A stretch of 36,537 nt of DNA from Bacillus sp. BA3 (GTDB lineage: Bacteria; Bacillota; Bacilli; Bacillales; DSM-1321). The notes beneath the pieces were generated by a model. The model searched no databases. It was not told where the DNA came from and saw only the letters and a list, made by a program, of their open reading frames with translations. The position numbers and the translations under genes were made by a program. Location of the stretch: NCBI GenBank assembly GCA_002835675.1, contig PIZR01000017.1, positions 1 through 36,537 of the forward strand, written 5' to 3'. Below, one piece after another: positions 24,881 to 34,600 of this stretch (positions are counted from its first letter, which is position 1; each line of letters opens with the position of its first letter).

Positions 24881-25624
24881 ATGGATAAAATTGAAAAAGG
24901 TTTTATCATTAATTCTTTTCATGGAGCCGTTTCCGTCTATGCTGATGCAACTAAAAAAATAGGTCTGTGGCAATCAGAGAAATATGCATTCGAAAAATAT
25001 TTAAATCGGGAAGATGCAATCCTTGATATCGGTTGCGGTACAGGAAGGACCACCTTCGCACTATATAAAAAAGGATTTCAAAATCTAACGGGAATCGACC
25101 TGACTCCTGCCATGCTTTATGAAGCCGAAAAAATAGCCCATGAATATAACCTGGACATACCCTTTATCCTTGGCGATGCAACCGACCTCCCTTTCAACGA
25201 CTCATCATTCGATAAAGCAATCTTCGCTTTTAATGGTTTAATGCAAATTCCCCAGCGAAAAAACCGCACATTGGCTTTAAAAGAAATCAACCGTATTTTA
25301 AAACCTAAAGGGCTCTTCATTTTCACAACACATGACCGTGATAAAAACGAAAATTACCTGAACTTCTGGGAGCAAGAGGAAATGATTTGGTGTGTTGGTA
25401 AACAAGATGAGAGGCTTTATGAATTCGGGGATATTTTCACATCCGGAAAGACGCTTCAAGAAGATACTTACCTACATATCCCAACTAAACTTGAAGTACT
25501 TGAATGCCTGGAAGAAGCACGGTTCAAAGTTATCGAAAGCTTTTATCGAAGTGAATTATTCCATGAAAATGATGATGTCATCGCTTTCTCTTCCGATTGC
25601 CGCTTCTGGATCGTCCAAAAGTAA
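24881..25624 (+). CDS. Class I SAM-dependent methyltransferase
   Basis: A 247-residue protein with the SAM-binding motif I ILDIGCGTGRTTF at 47-59, the acidic strand GIDLTPAM, motif GDATDLPFNDSSFD and the post-motif ILKPKGLFIFTTHDRD, i.e. a Methyltransf_11/25-type fold of the UbiE-like group. The substrate cannot be told from sequence. ATG 24881 follows TTGGAGG by 8 bases. It is divergent from the uncharacterised gene and convergent with the glutamate symporter gene, with which it shares a terminator. Confidence 0.88.
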   Translation: MDKIEKGFIINSFHGAVSVYADATKKIGLWQSEKYAFEKYLNREDAILDIGCGTGRTTFALYKKGFQNLTGIDLTPAMLYEAEKIAHEYNLDIPFILGDATDLPFNDSSFDKAIFAFNGLMQIPQRKNRTLALKEINRILKPKGLFIFTTHDRDKNENYLNFWEQEEMIWCVGKQDERLYEFGDIFTSGKTLQEDTYLHIPTKLEVLECLEEARFKVIESFYRSELFHENDDVIAFSSDCRFWIVQK

Positions 25625-25642
25625 GGAAGCGCATTTTAATTC

Positions 25643-25680
25643 AAAAAAAATCCAGAGTGACATTTCACTCTGGATTTTTT
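25643..25680. terminator. Bidirectional terminator, methyltransferase / gltT
   Basis: Stem TCCAGAGTG-acattt-CACTCTGGA flanked by eight A on the left and six T on the right, so it works for both convergent genes. Confidence 0.93.
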
Positions 25681-25683
25681 GTA

Positions 25684-26943
25684 TTAAGAAACTTGTTCTA
25701 ATTCTTTTTTGGAAGGCGGGTTGAATTGACCTTCCCATTTAGAGATAACGATTGCCGCAAGTGAATTACCGATAACGTTTACTACTGTACGTCCCATATC
25801 AAGAATACGGTCAATACCGGCAATGAATGCTAGACCTTCAATAGGAATACCGACAGTTCCCAATGTCGCTAAAAGAACTACGAAAGATACACCTGGTACA
25901 CCCGCAATCCCTTTGGATGTGATCATTAACACTAGCATTAGCGTAATTTGCTCATACATGCTTAAATCGATTCCGTACATTTGAGCGATGAAGATAGCTG
26001 CTAACGCTTGGTATAATGTAGAACCATCAAGGTTAAAAGAATATCCAGTCGGAATAACAAATGTAGCAATATGTTTCGGACATCCCGCTTTTTCCATTTT
26101 TTCCATGATCTTAGGAAGAACCGCTTCTGAACTTGCAGTAGAGAAAGCAAGAATCAATTCTTCTTTTAGAAGTTTAATCAACGTAAAGATATTGAATCCG
26201 ACAAATTTCGCAATAAGACCAAGAATGACTATTACAAAGAAAATCATTGTTCCGTAAACAGAAAGCGCTAACTTTCCTAACGGAATTAAAGATTCCAAAC
26301 CGAATTTGGAGATCGTCACACCGATTAGTGCAAATACACCGATAGGAGCGAATTTCATGACCATGTTAGTTAGGTAGAACATTCCTTCAGCTACACCTTG
26401 GAAGAAACGGAATACTGGTTTACCCTTTTCACCGATGGCCGCAATACTAAGTCCAAACAACACGGAGAAGAAAATGATCGCTAGCATATCGCCTTCTACC
26501 ATGGCTTTAACTGGATTGGATGGCACAATGTGAACGATTGTATCTACGAACGATTCATGCTGCTTAGTTTCTGCTGTATCAACATAGGTAGAAATATCAG
26601 TTTGTTCTAGCTTGTCCATATTTACACCAACACCAGGCTGGATGATATTCGCTGAAATTAAACCAACAGCAATCGCTATCATAGTTACTACAACAAAGTA
26701 TGATATTGATTTAGCTCCAAGTTTACCTACTGATTTTAAATCGCCTACACCTGCAACTGCAACGATAAGACTTGACACAATGATTGGTACTACAATCATT
26801 TTAATCATTCGTAGGAAAATGTCTCCGAATGGCTGTAAAAAGTTTTGGGCCGTCTCACTACCATAAAAAATGGCACCAACGATAATCCCTAAAATTAAAC
26901 CAATGAAAATTTGGCTAGCTAAACTTAATTTGAATTTCTTCAT
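25684..26943 (-). CDS. gltT: Sodium/proton-glutamate/aspartate symporter (DAACS family)
   Basis: A 419-residue SLC1-type transporter with eight membrane helices and two re-entrant hairpins. Signatures: the serine-rich HP1 segment STASSEAVLPK, the TM7 motif IPTGYSFNLDGSTLYQ (NxDGT-like cation site), HP2 SKGIAGVPGVSFVVL, and TM8 DRILDMGRTVVNVIGNSLAA with the Asp/Arg that bind acidic amino acids. It resembles Bacillus GltT more than GltP from memory. The upstream c-di-AMP riboswitch with terminator suggests repression when c-di-AMP is high. Confidence 0.92.
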   Translation of the reverse strand: MKKFKLSLASQIFIGLILGIIVGAIFYGSETAQNFLQPFGDIFLRMIKMIVVPIIVSSLIVAVAGVGDLKSVGKLGAKSISYFVVVTMIAIAVGLISANIIQPGVGVNMDKLEQTDISTYVDTAETKQHESFVDTIVHIVPSNPVKAMVEGDMLAIIFFSVLFGLSIAAIGEKGKPVFRFFQGVAEGMFYLTNMVMKFAPIGVFALIGVTISKFGLESLIPLGKLALSVYGTMIFFVIVILGLIAKFVGFNIFTLIKLLKEELILAFSTASSEAVLPKIMEKMEKAGCPKHIATFVIPTGYSFNLDGSTLYQALAAIFIAQMYGIDLSMYEQITLMLVLMITSKGIAGVPGVSFVVLLATLGTVGIPIEGLAFIAGIDRILDMGRTVVNVIGNSLAAIVISKWEGQFNPPSKKELEQVS

Positions 26944-27064
26944 TTACTTTCCTCACCTTCCATAAAGTCTTTGATGCAAAAACATTTTTGTCTCGGTAAG
27001 GGAAACAAGATACTAATAAAAGAAAGTAATTTTTCTTTTTTTGAAAAACTCTGTCTTTACGCCG

Positions 27065-27256
27065 AAAAAAAAGACACTTCATGTGTCGATTTCTTATTGG
27101 CGTGAATATTCACACATGTTCCCTTAAAGACGCTGACGAGGTTAGCTGTCGGGTTAGGAATTGGAAACACAAATGCCCTTTCATTTCTGAATTCACCCCT
27201 AGCGGATAAAATCCACAAAAATGGGTCCCCCGTTCTTGGAATAAGATTAAGCGAGT
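27065..27256 (-). promoter_or_regulatory. c-di-AMP (ydaO/yuaA-class) riboswitch with terminator, upstream of gltT
   Basis: The minus strand shows the hallmark segments of the class in order: CGCTTAATC (27253-27245), GGGGGACCCA (27231-27222), GGGGTGAAT (27199-27191) and CCCGACAGCTAACCTCG..CAGCG (27153-27131). A hairpin GACAC-atgaa-GTGTC (27087-27073) with eight T (27072-27065) follows as expression platform. In this class ligand binding usually turns expression off by termination. It lies about 120 bases before the gltT start. Confidence 0.9.
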
Positions 27257-27272
27257 TAACTTATAATAAAAT

Positions 27273-27299
27273 ATTATACTAAAAATGATAATCTGTAAA
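27273..27299 (-). promoter_or_regulatory. Promoter of the riboswitch-gltT transcript
   Basis: Perfect TATAAT (27278-27273) with TTTACA (27299-27294) at a short 15-base spacing; TATTAT a little downstream with TTATCA at 17 bases is an alternative. The remaining bases up to 27464 are AT-rich and I see nothing else in them. Confidence 0.5.
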
Positions 27300-27464
27300 T
27301 ATTTATTCGCATTAGTTCTAGAAAAAATCTTTAAATATGTCTGAATATTCTGCATTAGAGACTATTGTATCTATAATTACTCTTCCCGATTTTTAATAAT
27401 ATAAGTTATATTGATATATAATTAATCACTAATTTGACATCACCTCTCTTGATGAAAGAAGCGG

Positions 27465-28724
27465 TTATTTTTCCAATACGCCAAGTAACAGATATCTTAC
27501 TTTTTCCCTAGAGGTGAATTTTTTATAAGTTGCTGCCTTCACTTTTCCAAATTGGATTGGGGTAATGAAATAAGAATGGTTCTTCGACACATGCGGCTCC
27601 ATTAGAATGACGTCACCTACCGACGGTCCGTTTATGATTTCTTGCTTCCCTTCAGCCTTAAGCCCTTTTGTAATGTAATGTTTATCCACATAGCCATTTT
27701 TAGTCAATTTGTAAATATAAGGCTGTTTATGGTTTTTTATGGCTTCTATAGGAATGGAGGGTACACCAGCTTTCTCATTGGTTATTACAGTAAGATTCAC
27801 TTTGGATCCCACCAACAAAGCTTCCGTTTCTTCACCTTCCGGTTCGATTAGTGCCTGAAATGGAAATCTGTTATCCTTTTTTAATGACGGCTCTTCAGCG
27901 GGATAGGAATGGATGCGACCTATCGTCCCTTTCAATGCCTTTTTTGAATCAGAGGAACTTGCTTTTATAGTCATGCCCACTTCAGCCTTTTTCATTTCCT
28001 CTTCAGAAAAATCCCCTTCAATTGCCATATTTGTTGAAACGATGGATATAATGGGATTATTCAGGTTTTTATTGATATTTTTAACTACACCATCAGCCTC
28101 ACTCGTTGACACGATCGCACTGGACTGCTCCTCAATTGAAGTTACTTTAGCTTCAAGCATTTTCACTTTTTCATTCAAGCTGTTTTTTTCCAGTTCCTGC
28201 TTGTACATTTCTTGCTCAATATTACTTTTAATAAGATCTGAGGAACTTGTTGTTATATCAATTTTCAAGTTTTTTTCCACCGATTCATCAATGGCTGCTT
28301 TTTCAGGATTACTGGTCATGGTCCCTTGATAGGACCTCAACTTCCCTATGTATTCCTCAATACCTGCAATTTCTCCCTCAGCTGCCGTTTTCTCCGCTTC
28401 CAAGTTCGCTTTAAGAGCATCAAGTTCGGTAGTCGTATACTCAAACAACGAGGAGCCAGCCGTAATCTCATCGCCTTCTTTAACAAGGAATTTCTTAAAA
28501 TCATTTTTCTTGGTGTCAAAATAGATATCATACTCTTCTACAGGTTTAATTACCCCATTTGTTTGAATAGTATCCGTAATTGTATCTTTTTTTACCTTAG
28601 TCCAGTTTTCAACGAAAACAGTTCGTTCCACTTTGCTTTCTTTTTTTTCAATAAGGTATAAGTTAACGGTTATTAAGACTATCGACGCAATGGAGACCGC
28701 TGCAATTTTCCATTTCCCGCTCAT
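27465..28724 (-). CDS. YknX-like efflux adaptor (HlyD/MFP family)
   Basis: A 419-residue membrane-fusion-type adaptor. One N-terminal transmembrane anchor (about 6-26), then a split lipoyl/barrel domain (FLVKEGDEITAGSSLFEY), a long coiled-coil hairpin (about 98-205) and a C-terminal beta-barrel region (PIEAIKNHKQPYIYKLTKNGYVDKHYITKG). Such adaptors work with ABC or RND exporters. It resembles YknX of the B. subtilis YknWXYZ toxin-resistance transporter, and the gene before it encodes a YknW-like protein. No ATPase or permease gene follows. It starts 14 bases after the upstream stop. Confidence 0.85.
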   Translation of the reverse strand: MSGKWKIAAVSIASIVLITVNLYLIEKKESKVERTVFVENWTKVKKDTITDTIQTNGVIKPVEEYDIYFDTKKNDFKKFLVKEGDEITAGSSLFEYTTTELDALKANLEAEKTAAEGEIAGIEEYIGKLRSYQGTMTSNPEKAAIDESVEKNLKIDITTSSSDLIKSNIEQEMYKQELEKNSLNEKVKMLEAKVTSIEEQSSAIVSTSEADGVVKNINKNLNNPIISIVSTNMAIEGDFSEEEMKKAEVGMTIKASSSDSKKALKGTIGRIHSYPAEEPSLKKDNRFPFQALIEPEGEETEALLVGSKVNLTVITNEKAGVPSIPIEAIKNHKQPYIYKLTKNGYVDKHYITKGLKAEGKQEIINGPSVGDVILMEPHVSKNHSYFITPIQFGKVKAATYKKFTSREKVRYLLLGVLEK

Positions 28725-28738
28725 TCATTTCACCCGCC

Positions 28739-29401
28739 TTATACAAATACGCCTACTTGGATGTATGCTAAAAAGGCTTTAACAAACCATGTGGCCAGAT
28801 AGAATAGAACAATCATTAAAAGGACCAAATAACTATTTCGTTCTGAAAACTCCTTTAAATAAAAATATTGCAGAGCAATAATAAGAAATTGAAAAATGGT
28901 GATTCCGCTGAAAAAGTGAATGAAATAATCATTTCTGAGAAAATACTGACTGATGATCCCCAATGAAAATGGATTGGCATCGCTGCCTATATCCATTAAT
29001 ACGAATAGAGGAATCAGTAATGTTTTTTCCACTAATTGCAAAACAAAAAGAATCATTTGAACGATGACTAATTTTATATATGGGATATCAGTAACAATCC
29101 AAAAGAATAGAGCTGATAAAAATATGTATATGGAAGGGTCGATTATGCCTGTTATTATGTTGCCGCTCAAAATCAGCAGCTTTGCTGCTTCGAATTCATC
29201 GGCACTCATTTTCGTGATTTCTTTGGAGAATGATTCTGAACCAATGCCAAAATATCCCCCGATGGCGAATACTATAAGACTAAGAAAATATAAAAATAGT
29301 AATTTCAATCCAAGCTTTGTGACTGCCTCTGCATTTTGAAGCTGATAACGACTCCGATGAGGCTCTAAAATGCCCTTTAACAATCTGACCTGGTACACCA
29401 T
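28739..29401 (-). CDS. YknW-like Yip1-family membrane protein
   Basis: A 220-residue protein with about five hydrophobic helices (near 30-50, 75-105, 110-140, 160-182, 190-212) in the pattern of Yip1 domain proteins. B. subtilis YknW is such a protein and helps assemble the YknXYZ efflux complex against the SdpC killing factor. ATG 29401 follows GGAGG. It forms a two-gene unit with the adaptor. Assignment is by architecture and context rather than strong motif identity. Confidence 0.7.
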   Translation of the reverse strand: MVYQVRLLKGILEPHRSRYQLQNAEAVTKLGLKLLFLYFLSLIVFAIGGYFGIGSESFSKEITKMSADEFEAAKLLILSGNIITGIIDPSIYIFLSALFFWIVTDIPYIKLVIVQMILFVLQLVEKTLLIPLFVLMDIGSDANPFSLGIISQYFLRNDYFIHFFSGITIFQFLIIALQYFYLKEFSERNSYLVLLMIVLFYLATWFVKAFLAYIQVGVFV

Positions 29402-29531
29402 ATGTGGTCCTCCTGCAAAAATTGATATATCTTCATATATTTTATCTTATTTTGGAAACAATTGCAGAAATAAGGAATGAATATACAAAAAAAACACATA
29501 ATCATTCCCATTCATATTTAAACCCACCATA

Positions 29532-30425
29532 CTAATTTGGAGTTAATACTGATAAATGTCGGGCAAGGACTTTAATGCGTGCAGGAGTTCGTCTATAGTT
29601 CTCTCCATCCATATCCACATCAAGCGGCCTCTTGGTTTCAATGGTCAGGGTATCGGCATTTAAATAAGTCACCCCAGAGTCAGAGATCATATTTTGTGTC
29701 CATGAACGCTTCATCGCTATTATTTCTAAAAATGTACCAAGGCTTGCATTTTCCAAGATGGCAACGCCGAAGAGTCCATCATCTGGACTAATCATGGGAA
29801 AGGGCAATAAATTGGTGCCGATAAAACAACCATTTAAAACCAAAATCATAACCGCTTCCCCTTCGATAACATTCCCATCATATTTTAGTTTATAGGAAAA
29901 GGGAGCATTCTCGCCAATTGTCCTTATAGCACTTAATAAATATCCTATCTTACCAAACCTGCTTTTTTCCTGCTCATCAATATTGCTTGATGCATCTGAA
30001 ATAAGCCCTACTCCCCAAAAATTAGAAAAATAATCGTTGTTGGCCTGCCCAATATCAATTGAACGAACTTTGCCATTCACTAATGCTTCCGCAGCTTGAC
30101 GAACATTTTGAGGAATCTTTAATGTTCTGGAGAAGTCATTGCAAGTCCCTCCAGGTAAAACCCCAAACAGGGGCCGCCTCGGAAGCGGCGAAAGGCCATT
30201 TACACACTCATGTACCGTTCCATCTCCTCCTAATACGAAAACTACATCCATGTCTTCACCATATTCCAAGCAAAAACGGCATGCATCGCCCTTTTCCTTC
30301 GTTTGCAGAATGAGAAACTCATCAATATGTGGAGCTATTATCGGAAGACACCCCTCAAGATTCCTTTCGAGTTTATCATTACCGGCATTTTCATTATAAA
30401 TCAGCATTCCCTTTTTCCATCGCAT
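29532..30425 (-). CDS. Diacylglycerol/lipid kinase family protein (YegS/BmrU type)
   Basis: A 297-residue soluble lipid kinase. The nucleotide-binding motif GGDGTVHECVNGL is at 66-78 and PGGTCNDFSRTL at 91-102; the C-terminal part has PDDGLFGVAIL and the metal-site-like DVDMDGE. The family phosphorylates diacylglycerol or related lipids on the membrane. The start is set at ATG 30425 after GGGGG; ATG 30440 overlaps that site. Length equals BmrU of B. subtilis. It follows tetR in the same direction, after a terminator. Confidence 0.88.
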   Translation of the reverse strand: MRWKKGMLIYNENAGNDKLERNLEGCLPIIAPHIDEFLILQTKEKGDACRFCLEYGEDMDVVFVLGGDGTVHECVNGLSPLPRRPLFGVLPGGTCNDFSRTLKIPQNVRQAAEALVNGKVRSIDIGQANNDYFSNFWGVGLISDASSNIDEQEKSRFGKIGYLLSAIRTIGENAPFSYKLKYDGNVIEGEAVMILVLNGCFIGTNLLPFPMISPDDGLFGVAILENASLGTFLEIIAMKRSWTQNMISDSGVTYLNADTLTIETKRPLDVDMDGENYRRTPARIKVLARHLSVLTPN

Positions 30426-30520
30426 GATTTTTGCCCCCATATTATTGAAAGAATGGTCTTCTTCCCATCAATTTTACCTTTTCCTAAACCCCCGCTTTTG
30501 AAACTCATTAAGATAAAATG

Positions 30521-30543
30521 AAAAAAAGAGGCTATACGCCCCT
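30521..30543 (-). terminator. Terminator after the tetR gene
   Basis: Minus strand AGGGGC-gtata-GCCTCT followed by a run of T, starting 14 bases past the tetR stop. Confidence 0.75.
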
Positions 30544-30556
30544 TTCGGTAAAGCTT

Positions 30557-31435
30557 TCATATACTTGTCAAATAATCCTTCATCATCAAGATAAGCTTTG
30601 AAGACAAGGGACTCCTTTTTTCATTTTTTTCCAAAAACAACAAAAGACTTTCCAAGATGATCGGGCTTGGACTAGCTTTTGAAAATTCCTCCTGGATTGC
30701 CTTTAAGGCTTCCATATTTTTACGTGTATCCATTCCCTCTTCTTTACGTGTTTCCACTTCCAGCATCCTGACGATGATCGAATGGATTTCTTCTTTTGGG
30801 CTCATATCCCGCATCGAGCATCCCGGTAGGGGAAATTGTTTCAACAATGGATCTTCTATGTTCTGCAGGCTTGCGATAATTGAATCCATCCGGTTCAATA
30901 TGAAGCTAGGTAATAATTCCACATCAAAAGCATTTTGTTTCCTGATCAATATTCCGATATATCCTTTGAAAAGGGAGTCCAAAATTATGGTGCAATCCGG
31001 CAAAAGATCAGCCGAAAGTCCCGGGTATAACTCAATGATTTTACGCTTGAACCAAATCAAGCCCTCTTCATGGATATAATGTAAAAATTTATCTAGTTCT
31101 TTGCTGATATGAACCATTTGTTCCTGCATCATCATTTGAATCAAATTGGTATTTCCCGTCATATGCTCAATGTGAACTGTGATTTGCCTCATGAACTTGT
31201 CTTTACTGGACAATGAAGCATCCAGTTCAAGATCAAGCAATGAGTCCGTCAACGCTTCATAATAAAATTTAAAAATGGAGACCAGTAATTCTTCCTTCGA
31301 TTTAAAATGATTATAAAAAGATCCCTTTGCTATCCCACACTTTTCAGCAATTTCCTGAACGGAAGTGGCATGATAGCCTTTCTCCGCGAAAAGCTCTACA
31401 GACTTATCTATGATCATCTTATTTTTTTCTTTCAT
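30557..31435 (-). CDS. TetR/AcrR-family repressor of the RND pump
   Basis: A 292-residue regulator. The N-terminal helix-turn-helix (SVQEIAEKCGIAKGSFYNHFKSKEELL, about residues 25-51) is typical TetR; the long C-terminal ligand domain is larger than average. It is divergent from the SwrC-type pump, as yerO and swrC (yerP) are neighbours in B. subtilis. Two similar TGACCGAnnnGTCA sites lie in the shared intergenic region and are the likely operators. Start choice between ATG 31444 and 31435 is uncertain; the second has AGGA at 8 bases. Confidence 0.88.
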   Translation of the reverse strand: MKEKNKMIIDKSVELFAEKGYHATSVQEIAEKCGIAKGSFYNHFKSKEELLVSIFKFYYEALTDSLLDLELDASLSSKDKFMRQITVHIEHMTGNTNLIQMMMQEQMVHISKELDKFLHYIHEEGLIWFKRKIIELYPGLSADLLPDCTIILDSLFKGYIGILIRKQNAFDVELLPSFILNRMDSIIASLQNIEDPLLKQFPLPGCSMRDMSPKEEIHSIIVRMLEVETRKEEGMDTRKNMEALKAIQEEFSKASPSPIILESLLLFLEKNEKRSPLSSKLILMMKDYLTSI

Positions 31436-31468
31436 CAAATTCATCCTATCTCTTAAATTTATCCTTTG

Positions 31469-31484
31469 GTGACCGATGGGTCAC
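31469..31484. promoter_or_regulatory. Operator 1 of the TetR regulator
   Basis: GTGACC-gatg-GGTCAC palindrome located between the tetR -10 (31499-31494) and its start codon. It shares TGACCGA..GTCA with the site at 31585. Confidence 0.6.
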
Positions 31485-31493
31485 ATCTCCCAA

Positions 31494-31522
31494 ATTGTAT
31501 CCCAAAACCCTTGAAATCACAA
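31494..31522 (-). promoter_or_regulatory. Promoter of tetR
   Basis: Minus strand TTGTGA (31522-31517), 17-base spacer, TACAAT (31499-31494). Operator 1 begins 9 bases downstream of the -10. Confidence 0.55.
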
Positions 31523-31547
31523 CGTTAACACTAGCGAATATTATCTG

Positions 31548-31576
31548 TTGCAATCATAATCCATATACTATATATT
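31548..31576 (+). promoter_or_regulatory. Promoter of the swrC-like gene
   Basis: TTGCAA (31548-31553), 17-base spacer, TATATT (31571-31576). Operator 2 lies at the expected transcription start. Confidence 0.6.
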
Positions 31577-31584
31577 TGAGTCTA

Positions 31585-31598
31585 TGACCGAATAGTCA
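31585..31598. promoter_or_regulatory. Operator 2 of the TetR regulator
   Basis: TGACCGAATAGTCA, an imperfect dyad matching operator 1 at 11 of 14 positions and covering the start region of the pump promoter. Confidence 0.6.
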
Positions 31599-31624
31599 CA
31601 ATTTTAAGTATGGAGGGTACAAGC

Positions 31625-34600
31625 TTGAATTCAATAATTAAGTTTTCATTAAAGAATAAATTGGCAATCTGGTTGCTTACGATCATCATCGTTGCAGCTG
31701 GTTTATACTCAGGTTTAAACATGAAACAAGAAACCATTCCAAGCATCTCGACTCCTTTAATAAGCATCTCCACTGTATATCCTGGATCTGCACCTGAAGA
31801 AGTAGCAGATAAACTTACGGACCAGATTGAGCAGAAAGTAACAAATTTGCCAGGAGTCGAATTAGTCAGTTCTTCGTCCATGGCTAATGCCTCTTCCGTC
31901 CAGTTACAATATGATTATGATACGGATATGGACGACGCTGTAAAAGAAGTGAAAGAAGCTTTAGAGAAATTAGAACTGCCTGAGGGAGTGGATGCCCCAA
32001 GCGTCTCTAAATTAGAATTAAACGCTTTTCCTGTCGTCGCACTCAGTGTAACAGATAAGGGTTCTGATTTACCAGCTCTTACAAAAAACGTCGAAGAGGT
32101 GTTGGTGCCTAAACTTGAAGGGATTGACGGCGTGACATCCGTATCAATTTCCGGACAACAAGTAAATGAAGGCAGCCTTGTATTCGACGAGGAAAAGATG
32201 GCTCAATACGGGCTCGATGAAGATACCGTAAAGAAGGTTATCCAGGCCGCAAACGTAAACATGCCGCTTGGCATATATAACTTTGATGATAAAGAAAAAA
32301 CGATCGTTGTGGATGGAAACATCTCCACATTAAAAGACCTGAAAAATATAAAGATACCTTTAACCGGCGGCTCTCAAACAGGAACGCCGGCACAAACCGG
32401 ACCGGAAACCAATCAATCAACTCCTGACATGGCAACAGGTCCTGCCCAAATGCAAAATGTAAAATTATCAGACATTGCCGATGTTAAAATCACCGGTAAG
32501 GCCGAATCGATTTCAAGAACAAACGGTAGCGAATCGATTGGAATCCAGGTTACAAGATCACCTGATGCCGATACAGTTGCAATCGTAGACGAAGTAAACG
32601 AAGAAGCCTCTAATTTCAAAGAAGAGTTTAAAGGCGTAAGTGTACACACTACGCTCGATCAAGCTAAACCGATTAAAGATTCTGTTGAAACCATGATCAG
32701 TAAGGCACTCTTCGGCTGTCTGTTTGCCGTCATTGTTATCATGCTGTTCCTTAGGAACTTTAAAACGACTCTCATTTCCGTCATTTCGATTCCATTATCC
32801 CTGTTAGCGGCGCTTTTGGTGCTCAAACAAATGGATATTTCATTGAATGTCATGACACTTGGGGCCATGACGGTTGCCATTGGCCGAGTAGTCGATGACT
32901 CCATTGTCGTCATTGAAAATATTTATAGAAGAATGGCTTTAAAAGGCGAACAATTAAAAGGCGGCGAATTAATACGATCAGCCACTAAGGAAATGTTCAT
33001 CCCTATCCTTTCATCGACAATCGTTACTGTAGCCGTATACCTGCCTTTAGCCAGCGTTACAGGACCTGTCGGGGAACTATTCATGCCATTCGCCTTAACA
33101 ATGGTGTTCGCATTGGTCGCTTCATTAATAATCGCCATCACTCTTGTTCCGGCAATGGCAGACTCTTTGTTTAAAAAGGGACTATCTAAAAAAGAATTAA
33201 AATCACATGAAGAAAAACCAAGCAAACTATCAGCATTCTACCGAAAAGCACTGGATTGGTCGTTAAACCATAAGATAATCACTTTCGGTACAGCCATTGT
33301 ATTATTGGTCGGCAGCTTATTCCTGATCCCAAGCATCGGTGTCAGCTTCATGCCTGCAGATGAAGAAAAAACGATTATCGTCACTTACACTCCCGCACCT
33401 GGAGAGTTAAAAGAAGATATTGAAAAGCAAACAGAAAAAGTGGAAAAATACTTCATGGATAAAGACGATGTGAAGACCGTTCAATACACACTTGGTGAAA
33501 GCATGATGGGCGGCGGCATGATGGGCGGCTCGAGTAACTCTGCTCTCTTCTATGTACTCTATGATGAAGACACTGAAGATTTCGGGGACAAAAAAGAAAC
33601 CGTCATAAAAGAATTAACTGAACTTGATTCACCTGGAACATGGAAACAACAAGATTTCACGTCAACATCAAGCAACGAAACCACTCTATTTGTTTACGGA
33701 AATACACAAAAAGATATTGAACCGGTAATTGATGATATTCAAAATATCATGAAGAAAAATAAAGATTTAAAAGATGTTGATACAAGTCTTTCCGATGCTT
33801 ATGAGCAATACACTCTAGTTGCAGACCAAGAAAAGTTAAGTGACCTTGGACTGACAGCTGCACAAATTGGCATGTCCATTGCCAATACGAATAAAGATGA
33901 TGCTTTAACTACCATTAAGAAAGATGGAGAAGAAGTCAAAGTATATGTCGAGACAAAAGAAACGACATTCGAAGACAAAAAAGATCTTGAGAATACTAAA
34001 ATTTCTTCTCCAATGGGAATGGAAATCCCATTGAAAGAGCTTGTGAAAATCGAAGAAGGCAAAGCTTCCGATACAATCAGCCGCCGCGATGGAAAAATTT
34101 ATGCCGACGTGTCTGCAACAATCAAAACGGATGATGTGGCAGCAGTAACAGCAGATGTACAAAAGGAAGTTGATAAATTAGACCTTCCCGCAAGCGTCAC
34201 TATAGACTATGGCGGAGTGACGGAAGATATCCAGGAGTCATTCACTCAACTTGGTATCGCTATGTTAGCGGCCGTTGCTATCGTATACTTTGTTCTTGTC
34301 GTTACTTTCCATGGTGGTTTAGCACCAATAGCCATTCTCTTCTCCTTACCATTTACGGTAATCGGGGCATTGGCAGGGCTATTCGTTGCAGGTGAGACCA
34401 TCAGCGTTTCAGCAATGATGGGTGTACTAATGCTTATTGGTATCGTTGTAACCAATGCCATCGTATTAGTGGACCGTGTTATCAAGAATGAAGAATCCGG
34501 GCTATCTATCAGGGAAGCTTTACTCGAGGCAGGTTCTACCCGTCTACGTCCAATCCTGATGACTGCCCTTGCCACAATCGGCGCTTTAATACCTCTGGCA

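Noticed and set aside
24717..24962. 81-codon open frame upstream of the methyltransferase
   Set aside because: Overlaps the methyltransferase start in another frame and lacks a ribosome-binding site.
27110..27355. 81-codon open frame on the minus strand
   Set aside because: Its sequence is the c-di-AMP riboswitch aptamer; no ribosome-binding site.
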